Assembly (NCBI RefSeq): GCF_014196835.1
Contig: NZ_JACIEK010000011.1
Span: 112,404-176,403 of the forward strand
Reading direction: 5' to 3'
DNA: 64,000 bases
Origin: Aureimonas pseudogalii
Lineage (GTDB): Bacteria; Pseudomonadota; Alphaproteobacteria; Rhizobiales; Rhizobiaceae
Shown here piece after piece: positions 54,131 through 64,000 of the stretch. The number at the start of each line of letters is the position of its first letter. Position 1 is the first letter of the stretch. The notes beneath the pieces were generated by a model, which was given only the letters and a program-made list of their open reading frames with translations, was not told the DNA's origin and did not search any database. The position numbers were made by a program, and so were the translations under genes.

Positions 54131-54622
54131 ATGGACAGCGCCCACGAGGTCTGCAACGACGCGCCGCTCTTCGAGGCGATGCTGACGCCCTACCGCTCGC
54201 TCTCGCGACGCGGCTTCAACGTCACGATGGGGCTGGTGGGACTCGTGTCGCTCGGCTCCGGCATCGCCTTCGTCGCCAACGGCGCCTGGCCCGTGGTCGG
54301 CTTCTTCGGCCTCGACGTCCTGCTGCTGTGGGTGGCGCTGCGCGCCTCCAACGCCTCGGGCCGGGCGCGCGAGGAGGTGCGGGTGTCGCGCACCGAGCTC
54401 GCCATTCGCAAGGTCTCGCCGCGCGGGGCCGTGCGGGCCGTGCGTTACAATCCGAGCTGGACCCGCTTCCTCGTGCGTCGCCACGAGGAGATCGGCGTCA
54501 CGCACATGAGCGTCGTCGGCGAGGGCCGCATCACGCAGATCGGCGCCTTCCTCAACCCCGACGACCGCGAGACCTTCGCCGCCGCCTTTTCGCGCGCGCT
54601 GGCCGACGCCAAGCGGGGTTGA
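54131..54622 (+). CDS. DUF2244 membrane protein
   Basis: 163 residues with two membrane segments near residues 35-75 (VTMGLVGLVSLGSGIAFVAN, VVGFFGLDVLLLWVALRAS) and a cytoplasmic C-terminal domain (VRVSRTELAIRKVSPRG, IGAFLNPDDRETFAAAFSRA). This is the DUF2244 pattern, found near cytochrome oxidase or nth genes in alphaproteobacteria. Function unknown. Confidence 0.85.
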   Translation: MDSAHEVCNDAPLFEAMLTPYRSLSRRGFNVTMGLVGLVSLGSGIAFVANGAWPVVGFFGLDVLLLWVALRASNASGRAREEVRVSRTELAIRKVSPRGAVRAVRYNPSWTRFLVRRHEEIGVTHMSVVGEGRITQIGAFLNPDDRETFAAAFSRALADAKRG

Positions 54623-54665
54623 GGGCGGCGAGCGCCGTTCAATCGTCTGCAAGCGCGAGCAAATC

Positions 54666-55196
54666 CTACAGGACGATCGCGCGCTCTGCCGTCAGACGAA
54701 GGGAACACTCGGAGGAGAAAACGAGCCGTCCTTCCGTGGCTTCGAACAAGGCGAAGATCCGGCCGCACTCGGCGTCACGGAACAGGATCCAGGCGCGTTG
54801 CGCGTCTCGCAGGGTTTGAAAGGCGGCCGGTGCGATGAGCGAGGCGGCGAACGTCTCGTCGCGCCTCTTCGCCACGATGACCGCCTTCGCATAGGTCTCG
54901 TTGAGAATTCGGTCCCAGGCCGCTGCTTCGCGTCCGTTGCAGTCGGCGATCACCAGTTCGGCGGGCTTGTCCGCAGACGTCGTCAGGCAAAGCGTCGCGA
55001 CGGTGCCGATGCAACCGCCCGGCGCGGTCGCGGGGCTCGTTGCGGCCGCCTGCGTCAGGCAGCCCTGGATCGTTTCGACGTCCTGCGGCTGCAGTACGCC
55101 GAATTCGGCAACCGGCTCGGCGAAGGCCGCCGATGCCGACCACAGGAGGGCGAGGACAAAACTCGACACGGATCGAAGGACGGACGTCGTGATCAT
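54666..55196 (-). CDS. DUF1311 (LprI-type) secreted protein
   Basis: 176 residues with a signal peptide. The DUF1311 core AAWDRILNETYAKAVIVAKR and LRDAQRAWILFRDAECGRIF matches LprI-like proteins, small periplasmic proteins of which one is a lysozyme inhibitor. Cysteines in the core suggest disulfides. A paralogue is encoded upstream at 55336-55854, so the two arose by tandem duplication. Confidence 0.82.
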   Translation of the reverse strand: MITTSVLRSVSSFVLALLWSASAAFAEPVAEFGVLQPQDVETIQGCLTQAAATSPATAPGGCIGTVATLCLTTSADKPAELVIADCNGREAAAWDRILNETYAKAVIVAKRRDETFAASLIAPAAFQTLRDAQRAWILFRDAECGRIFALFEATEGRLVFSSECSLRLTAERAIVL

Positions 55197-55335
55197 CCTC
55201 GATCGATCTCAGTGGAAGCTGGTGTACGCCTGATCTCGCGGTCGGCCTCCCCTGCCCCAATCGGAACGGACGCAGGTTTTGCATGCATGTGCCGTTGGCG
55301 ACGGACAGGTCAGAAGGCACGCCGCCCCGACGGGT

Positions 55336-55854
55336 TCACCCCTCCGGATCTTGTCGCAGGCTGATCGCACGCCGGGCGGTCTCCTCCAGATGGCAGCTCG
55401 CGGCCACGGGCGAGCGGATCGTGCCGCCGCGCCAGAGCTGGTAGAGGCGATCGCACTCGGCGTCACGGAACGCGATCCAGGCGCGCTGCGCAACCTTCAG
55501 CGAGTCCGCGGCACCGGGCGACGCGCCGTCGGCGAGGTCGTCGTCGGCCTGTCGCGCCCCCGCGAGTGCGGCAGCGTAGCGCGTGTTGAGGAGCCGATCC
55601 CAGGCCGCCGTTTCGCGCGTCGTGCAGTCGACGATGCCGGGCGTCGTCGCGCCGTCGGGCGTCGCCGACTGGCAGCGGTTGGAGATCACTGCGATGCAGG
55701 TCTCGGGTCGATCCTTCGCGCCGGCGAGACAGGCTTCGATCTCGGCGAGATCGGCGGCTTGCGCCGGCGCGGGATCGAGCGCGCGGGCCGGTGCGGGCAG
55801 GAGGGCCCCGGCGAGGAGGGCGAGCAGGGCAAAGCTTGAACGCATGAGAAACAT
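55336..55854 (-). CDS. DUF1311 (LprI-type) secreted protein, paralogue
   Basis: 172 residues with a signal peptide (SSFALLALLAGALLPAPARA). The core AAWDRLLNTRYAAALAGARQ and VAQRAWIAFRDAECDRLYQL parallels the neighbour at 54666-55196, while the ends differ. Both probably act in the periplasm; the target is unknown. Confidence 0.82.
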   Translation of the reverse strand: MFLMRSSFALLALLAGALLPAPARALDPAPAQAADLAEIEACLAGAKDRPETCIAVISNRCQSATPDGATTPGIVDCTTRETAAWDRLLNTRYAAALAGARQADDDLADGASPGAADSLKVAQRAWIAFRDAECDRLYQLWRGGTIRSPVAASCHLEETARRAISLRQDPEG

Positions 55855-56080
55855 CCCGGCACCGGAAAGGGCGGTCGATGACGACGACCTCGTCGAAGGA
55901 CGCGCGAAGCCCTCGCGCTAGGAAAACGGCCACGCCCCGAACTGCCCGCCATCGTCGCCGGCGATCAGGGCGCGACGATGGCGGCATGGGAACGCCTGCG
56001 CCATCGCCCCCATGCCGGGGCAGGCGCCGGGCCGGTCCACCCCGCTTGGCACCCCGGCCGCGATCTGACACAAGCCGGCC

Positions 56081-56977
56081 ATGGAACACGCCGCGCTGCC
56101 GCTTCGCCACGTTCTCCTCGCGATCGCCGTGGTGGCGGTGTGGGGCTCCAATTTCGTGGTGATCCGCGTCGGGCTGGACCATCTGCCGCCGCTGCTCTTC
56201 GCCGCCCTGCGCTTTCTCTTCGCCTGCCTGCCCGGCATTTTCCTCGTAGCCCGGCCGCGCGTCTCCTGGCGCAGCCTCGCCGGCTACGGGCTGCTCATCG
56301 GCTCCGGCCAGTTCGGGCTGCTCTTCGTCGCCATGCGCTCGGAGATCACGCCGGGCCTCGCCTCGCTGGTGATCCAGATGCAGGTCTTCTTCACGATCGG
56401 GCTGGCGGTGGCGCTCAACGGCGAGCGGGTGCGCCTCTACCAGGGCGCCGCCCTCGCGCTCGGCGCCGCCGGCATCGGCGTCATCGCCGCCCATGTCGAC
56501 GCCGTCACCACGCCGCTCGGTCTCGCCCTCGTGCTGACGGCCGCGCTCTCCTGGGCGGGGGGCAACATCGTCGCCAAGCGCTCCGGCGTCACCGACATGC
56601 TGCCCTTCGTGATCTGGGCGAGCCTCTTCTCGGCTCCGCCGCTCTTCGCGCTCTCCTTCGCGCTGGAGGGCTGGGGCGCGATGTCGGCCGGGCTGGCGCA
56701 GGCCGACGCCGCCACCTGGGCCGCCGTTGCGTGGCAGACGGTCGGCAACACGCTCTTCGGCTATTCCGCCTGGGGCTTCCTCCTCTCGCGCCACCCCGCC
56801 GCCACGATCACGCCGATGGCACTGCTCGTGCCCGTCTTCGGCATGGCCGCCTCCTTCCTCTGGCTCGGCGAGCCGCTGCCGCTCTGGAAGCTCGGCGCCG
56901 CGCTCCTCGTGATGGCGGGGCTCGCGGTGGGCCTCCTGACGCCCGCCTGGCAACGGCGCGCGGCGGCCCATCGCTAG
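56081..56977 (+). CDS. EamA family (DMT) transporter
   Basis: 298 residues, ten membrane segments in two EamA repeats. The start RHVLLAIAVVAVWGSNFVVI with RVGLDHLPPLLFAALRFLFA is typical of RhaT/EamA metabolite exporters (for example of cysteine pathway intermediates). The second repeat has MALLVPVFGMAASFLWLGEP. Substrate not determinable. Confidence 0.9.
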   Translation: MEHAALPLRHVLLAIAVVAVWGSNFVVIRVGLDHLPPLLFAALRFLFACLPGIFLVARPRVSWRSLAGYGLLIGSGQFGLLFVAMRSEITPGLASLVIQMQVFFTIGLAVALNGERVRLYQGAALALGAAGIGVIAAHVDAVTTPLGLALVLTAALSWAGGNIVAKRSGVTDMLPFVIWASLFSAPPLFALSFALEGWGAMSAGLAQADAATWAAVAWQTVGNTLFGYSAWGFLLSRHPAATITPMALLVPVFGMAASFLWLGEPLPLWKLGAALLVMAGLAVGLLTPAWQRRAAAHR

Positions 56978-57061
56978 AAGCGACGCTTCGGCGAACACGG
57001 GGGCACCCGATCGGCTCCGGGTGCCGGGTTGCCGCATGGTCCGAACGTGAACGCCGACACG

Positions 57062-57081
57062 GGCTTTCACCGGACATGCTC
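57062..57081. repeat. Degenerate half-copy of the dispersed palindrome
   Basis: GGCTTTCACCGGACATGCTC resembles the right arm of IR1 at 53908 (two mismatches in 18). It lies upstream of the Ada-like gene. Confidence 0.45.
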
Positions 57082-57159
57082 CAGGGGACCGGTCTCGTCC
57101 CGAAAACGGGTGGCGGCGTCGGGACTGCGGGTCCATTCTCGCACCAACGGGAGATCGCC

Positions 57160-58074
57160 ATGACCCTTCACGCCGCCCTGTCCATGCCCAACTCCACGCC
57201 CAGCGATCCGCCGGGCTTCGCCGCCGTCGAGCCGGACGGCGAGGACTACGCGCTCGTGCGGCGCACGGTGGAGTTCATCTCCGGCGCCTATCGCGAGCAG
57301 CCGACTCTTCCCGCCCTCGCCGCCGCGCTGGGTGTGCCGGAAGCGCGGTTGGAGGCGGTGTTCCGGCGCTGGGCGTGCCTCAGCCCCAAGGCCTTTCTCC
57401 AGGCCGTCACCATCGACCATGCGCGCCGGCTTCTCTCGCAGGGGCTGCCGCTCCTCGACACGGCCCTGGAGGTCGGGCTCTCCGGCCCCTCGCGGCTGCA
57501 CGACCTCTTCGTCAAGCACGAGGCGATGAGCCCCGGCGTCCACAAGGCGCGCGGCGAGGGGCTCGCGCTCGGCTACGGCTTCGCGGAAGGCCCGTTCGGG
57601 CGCACGCTCGCCGTGTGGACCGAGCGCGGCCTCGCGGGCCTCGCCTTCAGCGACGAGGAGCGCGGAGGCGACGAGCATGCGCTGGCCGACATGCTCGGCC
57701 GCTGGCCGCGGGCCGCGACCCTTCGCGACGATGCCGGCGCCGCTTCGCGCGTGGCGCGCGTCTTCCGGCCGGACGCCTGGCGCGCCGACGCGCCGCTGCG
57801 CATCGTCCTCATCGGCACCGATTTCGAGATCCGCGTCTGGGAGCGGCTGCTCGCCATTCCGATGGGGCGCGCCACCCACTATTCGGCGATCGCCGGCGAG
57901 ATCGGCTCGCCGAAGGCCTCGCGCGCGGTGGGCGCGGCGGTGGGGCGCAATCCTCTCTCCTTCGTCGTGCCCTGCCACCGCGTCGTCGGCAAGTCGGGGG
58001 CGCTGACCGGCTATCATTGGGGGCTGACGCGCAAGCGCGCCATGCTCGGCTGGGAGTTCGCCCGCACCGGTTGA
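57160..58074 (+). CDS. Ada-like AraC/O6-alkylguanine-DNA alkyltransferase fusion
   Basis: 304 residues. An AraC-type helix-turn-helix (residues 20-125; [40 protein letters not shown]) is fused to a methyltransferase domain with PMGRATHYSAIAGEIGSPKA and the active-site VPCHRVVGKSGALTGYHWG, whose Cys accepts the alkyl group. The N-terminal zinc/phosphotriester domain of E. coli Ada, with its four cysteines, is missing, so it cannot sense phosphotriesters the way Ada does. GGGAG precedes the ATG. Confidence 0.92.
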   Translation: MTLHAALSMPNSTPSDPPGFAAVEPDGEDYALVRRTVEFISGAYREQPTLPALAAALGVPEARLEAVFRRWACLSPKAFLQAVTIDHARRLLSQGLPLLDTALEVGLSGPSRLHDLFVKHEAMSPGVHKARGEGLALGYGFAEGPFGRTLAVWTERGLAGLAFSDEERGGDEHALADMLGRWPRAATLRDDAGAASRVARVFRPDAWRADAPLRIVLIGTDFEIRVWERLLAIPMGRATHYSAIAGEIGSPKASRAVGAAVGRNPLSFVVPCHRVVGKSGALTGYHWGLTRKRAMLGWEFARTG

Positions 58075-58087
58075 GCTTGGGCGGCAT

Positions 58088-58133
58088 CGGACCGGATGGG
58101 CTCACCGCAAGCCCAAGAGAGCATGCCCAGCAA
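58088..58133. repeat. Relative of the IR2/IR1 dispersed repeat
   Basis: GGACCGGATGGGCTCACC shares CCGGATGGGCTCA with IR2, and a GAGCATGCCCAGCAAAAGCC downstream resembles IR1. It lies in the 239-bp gap after the Ada-like gene. It is a degenerate copy. Confidence 0.45.
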
Positions 58134-58313
58134 AAGCCGGATCGGCTGTCGCCCAAACCCTACGTCGCAGGAAGACATGGGGCCGTCGCCCGCCGATCGC
58201 CGCGATCCGCCATTCGGAATTGGCGCGCCGATCGCCGCAGCCGGGAACGGTCCCTCGGGCACCGCCCTTTGGCTGAGATCCGGCGCGGTGGCCGGCGACG
58301 GGCGGGGTGACGG

Positions 58314-59108
58314 ATGGCGACACGACGGACGAAGGCACGAGACGCGTCGGTGGCCGATGGCGGGGAGACGATCCCGTCGGCCAGCCGAAGGCGTGGCATC
58401 GCATCCGGTCCCGAAGCAGCCCGGCCCTCCTCCCCCGGAGAGGCCGACGCGCTGAGCGGGGCCGAGGTGGAAGAAGCCTTCCGGCGCCTGCGGGCGCACA
58501 TGCCCGGCCGCACCGCCACGGCCAAGGGCCCGAAGGACCAGCCCGATCCGTTCCGGTCGGCGGTGTCCTGCCTCCTCTCGGCGCAGAGCCGCGACCACAA
58601 CACGGCCGCCGCCGCCGACAACCTCTTCGCTCTGGCGCAGACGCCGGACGCCATGCTGGCGCTGACCGAGCGGGAAATCGCCGATGCCATCCGGCCGTGC
58701 GGCCTCTACAACATGAAGGCGCGCAATCTCCGCCGCTTCTGTACCGCGCTGATCGAGGAGCACGACCGCGTGGTGCCGCGCGACCGGGCGGGTCTGATGG
58801 CGCTTCCGGGGATCGGGCGCAAATGCGCCGACATCGTCATGAGCTTCGCCTTCGACGAGGACGTGATCGCGGTCGACACCCACGTCGACCGCGTCTGCAA
58901 CCGCACCGGCATCACGGCGGCCCGCACCGCCGACAAGACCGCCGAGCAGTTGGAGCGCCGCGCCCCCGAATGGGCCCGTCGCGACGGCCATTTCTGGCTG
59001 ATCCAGTTCGGCAAGGCCGTCTGCCACGCCCGCCGGCCGGCCTGCGAGACCTGCTTTCTCAACGATCTCTGCCGCTGGTTCTCGGCGACCTCGCGTGAGC
59101 CGGCCTGA
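58314..59108 (+). CDS. Endonuclease III-like DNA glycosylase (second copy)
   Basis: 264 residues. The helix-hairpin-helix LPGIGRKCADIVMSF has the catalytic Lys, VDTHVDRVCNRTG the Asp, and CHARRPACETCFLNDLC the 4Fe-4S cysteines. It is shorter and diverged from the nth product at 52851-53846, with its own N-terminal extension of about 50 residues. It is probably a sub-family with a different substrate preference. Confidence 0.88.
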   Translation: MATRRTKARDASVADGGETIPSASRRRGIASGPEAARPSSPGEADALSGAEVEEAFRRLRAHMPGRTATAKGPKDQPDPFRSAVSCLLSAQSRDHNTAAAADNLFALAQTPDAMLALTEREIADAIRPCGLYNMKARNLRRFCTALIEEHDRVVPRDRAGLMALPGIGRKCADIVMSFAFDEDVIAVDTHVDRVCNRTGITAARTADKTAEQLERRAPEWARRDGHFWLIQFGKAVCHARRPACETCFLNDLCRWFSATSREPA

Positions 59109-59213
59109 CGCGTCGCGGTCAGAATGCGCCCGGCCTCGCAGCGGCGACGGATGCTGCCCGAGGTCTGCGGGGCGGACGCCGGATGGCGCCGCCCCCGCTC
59201 CTGTCGCAACCCG

Positions 59214-60329
59214 CTAAGCCGATTGCGGGATGATGCCGATCATCTCGTCCTCGCTCGGCTGCTTCGCCGGCTTCAGCTTCAGCGCCTGCTCCGGCTCGAC
59301 GTGGCGGGCGCGCGACCTCGGCTCCAGCGTCACCGTCTCGCCGGTGTCCAGCGAACGCTCGACGGCCGCGAGCACGCGCATGTCGAGGAGCCCCTCCTCG
59401 CCGTCGGCCTCCGGGGAGCGGTCGTCGAGGATGCATTGCGAGAAATACTGGGTCTCGTTGCCGAACTGCTCGACCGGGCCGAAGCTGCGCTCCTTCTCGC
59501 CGGCGTCCGTCTTCTCGACATAGGTGATGCCGATCTTCGGACCGAACATGAAGCAAGGCGAGGCGTGGATGCTCGCTTTGGTGCCGACGAGGTCGAACGA
59601 CTCCGAGGCCGCGGTCGCGTAGCTCACGGTGAACTGCGCCAGACGCTCGCCCGGAAAGCGCAGGGTCACGGCGACCGTATCGTGAAAGTCGAAGCCGCGT
59701 CTCGGCGTCTTGGTGCCAACGGCGTGCACCGCGATCGGCTCCTGGCCGAAGAGGTTGCGCACGGCGTTCAGCGGATAGGTGCCCATGTCCGGCACCGGAC
59801 CACCCCAGTAGCCGTTGTGGCCGCGCGAGTTCTTCTCGCTGACGTTCTGGGCGAAGGTCGAGATGAACGTCCGCAATTGGCCGAACTCACCGTTGCGGGC
59901 GCGGGTGATCATCTCGACCGTGCCGGGCTCGTGGTGCAGACGGTAGGCGATCATCAGCTTGGCGCCGCCCTTGCGCTGCGCCGCGAGGATCGCCTCGGCC
60001 TCCTCGACGCTGGATGCCATCGGCTTCTCGAGCAGCACGTGGATGCCCGCCTCGAGCGCGGGAACGGCATATTCGAGATGCAGGAAGTTGGGCGTGGCGA
60101 CGTAGACCGCGTCGATCTCGCCCGAGGCCAGAAGCTCGCCATATTGCTCGTAGCGCCAGGCCTTGATGCCGTAGAGCTTGGCGAGCTTGTCGGCCTTCAG
60201 CGGATCGCCGGTGACGAGCGCCGCCAATTCGGAATTGTCGGTGCGGGCGACGCCCGGCATGAAGGCCTGCTGCGAGATCTGTCCGCCCGCGACGACGGCG
60301 TAGCGAATCTTCTTGTGGTGTCCGAACAT
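59214..60329 (-). CDS. Gfo/Idh/MocA family oxidoreductase
   Basis: 371 residues from ATG 60329. The NAD(P)-binding N-terminus is IRYAVVAGGQISQQAFMPGV; VYVATPNFLHLEYAVPALEA and the conserved EKPMASSVEEAEAIL, in which Lys is catalytic, follow. The C-terminal half has GYWGGPVPDMGTYPLNAVRN. These enzymes oxidise sugars or inositols, or reduce related ketones. The substrate is not evident, since no sugar operon is adjacent. Confidence 0.88.
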   Translation of the reverse strand: MFGHHKKIRYAVVAGGQISQQAFMPGVARTDNSELAALVTGDPLKADKLAKLYGIKAWRYEQYGELLASGEIDAVYVATPNFLHLEYAVPALEAGIHVLLEKPMASSVEEAEAILAAQRKGGAKLMIAYRLHHEPGTVEMITRARNGEFGQLRTFISTFAQNVSEKNSRGHNGYWGGPVPDMGTYPLNAVRNLFGQEPIAVHAVGTKTPRRGFDFHDTVAVTLRFPGERLAQFTVSYATAASESFDLVGTKASIHASPCFMFGPKIGITYVEKTDAGEKERSFGPVEQFGNETQYFSQCILDDRSPEADGEEGLLDMRVLAAVERSLDTGETVTLEPRSRARHVEPEQALKLKPAKQPSEDEMIGIIPQSA

Positions 60330-60626
60330 GCTGACTTCCGTTTGAATATCGTCTTGCGATGCGGGTGCAAGGCAGCGACCGGCCGGAATGTTCCCGGCGG
60401 GATGGACGTGCGCCCCTTGCCTTGGGCATACCGGGCATGGAACACGAAGGCCGTCGTCTCGCCTCGCCCTTCGACGACGACGGCATTTTTGGGCTCTCGT
60501 GCTGCGCTGACGTCGGGAGGCGCCGGCGACCGGTTTCGTCTCGGCGGGAGGGCCCGCCCAGGCGCGCCAGACCCGAACCGCCACGTTCGGCACCGGCAGG
60601 CCCAAGGGGATAAGGAACGCCTGAGA

Positions 60627-61856
60627 ATGGACAGTGTCGCATCCGCTCCGCCGAAGGCCCGGACCTACATGGCGGTTCTCGTCGTCCTCGGGATCTCCCA
60701 TCTCCTGAACGACCTGATCCAGTCGCTGATCCCCGCGATCTATCCGATCATCCGCGAGAGCTATTCGCTGGACTTCCAGCAGATCGGGCTCATCACCCTC
60801 ACCTTCCAGATCGCCGGCTCGCTGCTGCAGCCGCTCGTCGGCTTCTACACCGACCGCCGTCCCGCGCCCTATTCGCCGGTCATCGGCATGGTGTTCACGC
60901 TATCCGGGCTCGCCGGTCTCGCCTTCGCGTCGAGCTACGCGTTCATCCTGTGCGCCGTGGCGCTGATCGGCATCGGATCCTCGATCTTCCACCCGGAGGC
61001 GACGCGCATGGCACGCTATGCCGCGGGCGGCCGGCAGGGGTTGGCGCAGGGCATCTTCCAGGTCGGCGGCCAGGCGGGCGGCGCGCTCGGTCCGGTCTCG
61101 GCAGCCTTCGTCATCGTGCCGATGGGGCAGCCGAGCCTCGCCTGGTTCACGGCCGCCGCGATGGCGGCGATGCTGCTCCTCGCCTGGATCGGCCGGCAGC
61201 AGGCGGCGATCAGCCACCACTTCGCGGCGCTGCGCAAGGCCGCCGCGGGCCATGGGACAGACCGCCGCCGGCACGGGACGGCGACGATCGCGGTCGGGCT
61301 CGTGGTGCTGACGCTCCTGATGTTCTCGAAGAACGCCTATGGCGAGAGCTTCCGCTCCTTCTACACGTTCTACCTGATCGAGCGGTTCGGGCTCTCCATC
61401 CCGGCCTCGCAGATGATGCTGTTCATCTTCCTGCTGGCGGCGGCGGTGGGCGCCCTCGTCGGCGGGATCGTCGGCGACCGGATCGGCCGCTACCGGGTGA
61501 TCTGGATCTCGGTGCTCGGGCCGCTGCCGCTGACCCTCGCCTTGCCCTATGCCGACCTGTTCTGGACGGGCGTCCTCACCGTCTCGATCAATCTCGTCAT
61601 GGCGAGCGCCTTCGCCTCCATCCTGCTCTACGCGATGGAGCTTCTGCCCAACCGGATCGGCCTCGTCGGTGGGTTGTTCTACGGACTGAACTTCGGCCTC
61701 GGCGGCATCGCAGCGGCGATCCTCGGGGGCCTCGCCGACAGCTACGGTATCGAGACCGTCTACCGCCTCTGCTCGTTCCTTCCGCTCGCCGGCCTGCTCG
61801 CCTGGTTCCTGCCACGGCTCGACGAGGGCCGGCGGCCGATCGCCGCCAAGCCCTGA
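60627..61856 (+). CDS. MFS transporter, fosmidomycin-resistance type
   Basis: 409 residues with about twelve membrane segments. The start SHLLNDLIQSLIPAIYPIIR and SSIFHPEATRMARYAAGGRQ are typical of the Fsr family (fosmidomycin resistance and related exporters). The substrate is not certain. It is divergent from the Gfo/Idh gene; the 297-bp gap between them holds no gene. Confidence 0.85.
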   Translation: MDSVASAPPKARTYMAVLVVLGISHLLNDLIQSLIPAIYPIIRESYSLDFQQIGLITLTFQIAGSLLQPLVGFYTDRRPAPYSPVIGMVFTLSGLAGLAFASSYAFILCAVALIGIGSSIFHPEATRMARYAAGGRQGLAQGIFQVGGQAGGALGPVSAAFVIVPMGQPSLAWFTAAAMAAMLLLAWIGRQQAAISHHFAALRKAAAGHGTDRRRHGTATIAVGLVVLTLLMFSKNAYGESFRSFYTFYLIERFGLSIPASQMMLFIFLLAAAVGALVGGIVGDRIGRYRVIWISVLGPLPLTLALPYADLFWTGVLTVSINLVMASAFASILLYAMELLPNRIGLVGGLFYGLNFGLGGIAAAILGGLADSYGIETVYRLCSFLPLAGLLAWFLPRLDEGRRPIAAKP

Positions 61857-61909
61857 AAGTTCGTGCGGCGCCGCAGCAGCGCCGTCGCCCGCCCGGGACG
61901 GCTCCGGCC

Positions 61910-62713
61910 TCAGTTGCTCGCGGGGGTGCTGCCTTCGGCGGCGACGCCCCGGTTCTCGAACACCGTCTTCGCCACCGGGACGGCCGACATGGCGTTCGGC
62001 CATCCAGTGTAGAAGGCGAGATGCGTGATGACCTCGGCGACCTCGGGGCGCGTCAGGCCGTTCGCCATGCCCCGGTCCATGTGGAAGGCGAGTTGGTCGG
62101 CCTGCCCGGCGGCGATCAGCGCCGACATCGTGACGAGGCTTCGATCACGCGGCGCGAGCTCGGGGCGGCGCCAGAGGTCGTCGAAGAGAACGCCGTTCGT
62201 GTAGGACGCCAGAGCGGGCGCCACGGGGCCGACCGCCGCCTCGACGCTCGCCGCGCGCTCCCGCTCGCTCACGGCATCCAAGGGAAGCGGCGCGGCGCCG
62301 ACGGCGGCGAGTTGCTCGGAGCCGATGCCGCGCGTCTCGAACACTTCCTTCGCCACGGGGACGGCCGACATGGCGTTCGGCCAGCCCGAGTAGAAGGCGA
62401 GATGCGTGATGATCTCCGTCAGCTCGGTCGGCTTCACGCCATTGTCCAGCGCCCGGCCGAAATGCCCGGCCATCTGCCGCACGTGGCCGCCGGCAACGAG
62501 CGCCGAGACCGTCACGAGGCTGCGGTCGCGCGGCGCGAGGTCGGGCCGCGCCCAGACGCTGCCGAACAGCACCTCGTCGGTGTAGTCCGCGAGCGCGGGA
62601 ACCGTCTCGCGAACCACCGGGGGCGCGACGCGGGGGAAGGTTCGGTTGCGGTCCTCGGCCATGGCGGAGCTCGACAGAGCGAGGGTGGCGACGGTTGCGG
62701 CGACGAGTTTCAT
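61910..62713 (-). CDS. Secreted two-domain carboxymuconolactone decarboxylase-like protein
   Basis: 267 residues from ATG 62713 with a signal peptide (LVAATVATLALSSSAMA). Two tandem CMD domains repeat ARPDLAPRDRSLVTVSALVA and RRPELAPRDRSLVTMSALIA, each followed by E(I/V)ITHLAFY(S/T)GWPNAMSA. CMD proteins include AhpD-like peroxidases, but the CxxC pair of AhpD is absent here, so redox activity is doubtful. The periplasmic location is unusual for the family. Confidence 0.85.
   Translation of the reverse strand: MKLVAATVATLALSSSAMAEDRNRTFPRVAPPVVRETVPALADYTDEVLFGSVWARPDLAPRDRSLVTVSALVAGGHVRQMAGHFGRALDNGVKPTELTEIITHLAFYSGWPNAMSAVPVAKEVFETRGIGSEQLAAVGAAPLPLDAVSERERAASVEAAVGPVAPALASYTNGVLFDDLWRRPELAPRDRSLVTMSALIAAGQADQLAFHMDRGMANGLTRPEVAEVITHLAFYTGWPNAMSAVPVAKTVFENRGVAAEGSTPASN

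Positions 62714-64000
<1,287 letters not shown>

Noticed and set aside
59124..60626. Apparent N-terminal extension of the MFS gene at 60627
   Set aside because: This is an antisense shadow of the Gfo/Idh gene; the transporter begins at ATG 60627 with normal family sequence.

Overview
The window is high-GC bacterial DNA that looks like an alphaproteobacterium of the order Hyphomicrobiales. The evidence is the gene content and order: cobN-cobO, 3-hydroxybutyrate dehydrogenase, folD, grpE-hrcA-rph-rdgB-hemW, and rsmI-yraN-gshB-comM. The family cannot be fixed from the sequence alone.

Layout. Bases 1-16249 are ordinary chromosome: cobalamin synthesis, an acyltransferase, NADH dehydrogenase, a heat-shock/RNA-processing cluster, and rsmI/yraN/gshB. 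The host gene comM (yifB) begins at 15610 and is cut at about 16250. Its missing half resumes at about 47815 and runs to 48707. Joining the halves at a shared TGA restores an uninterrupted 510-residue ComM, so 16250-47816 is a foreign insertion of about 31.6 kb. The first gene inside it (16296-17981) is a large serine recombinase. The two element ends, brought together, form an inverted repeat (TTTATGTA / TACATAAA) symmetric about the junction, as expected for attP.

Inside the element, left to right: the recombinase; a C5-cytosine methyltransferase; a secreted protein and a small resolvase; a tightly packed stress-type cluster (SnoaL-like, ECF sigma, anti-sigma, LysR, uracil-DNA-glycosylase-like) facing a TehA/SLAC1-type transporter; DUF305 and YncE-like proteins; a two-gene Gabija-like anti-phage module; a region with palindromic repeats, a structured leader, a 10-codon leader ORF and an unrecognised helix-turn-helix protein that may be a replication initiator; a second phased-repeat cluster; a run of small uncharacterised genes; an orphan DotA/TraY membrane protein and a TraD-like protein; a recognisable MOBQ-type oriT; a MobA/MobL relaxase; and an arsenic operon (arsR, two different arsC, arsH, arsB, MFS) at the right end.

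The element carries its own oriT and relaxase but no mating channel apart from the lone DotA/TraY protein. It is therefore best read as an integrative mobilizable element that borrows a helper conjugation system. Its cargo offers arsenic resistance, phage defence and stress regulation, and its insertion disrupts the host gene for a natural-transformation helicase.

Bases 48708-64000 return to chromosome: an AT-rich patch with a small lipoprotein, a glycerophosphodiesterase, a PfkB kinase, a CysZ-like protein, two endonuclease III-family proteins, two DUF1311 proteins, transporters, an Ada-like methyltransferase, a two-domain carboxymuconolactone decarboxylase-like protein, and at the very end an aldo/keto reductase gene that carries two lesions and is cut by what looks like another insertion.
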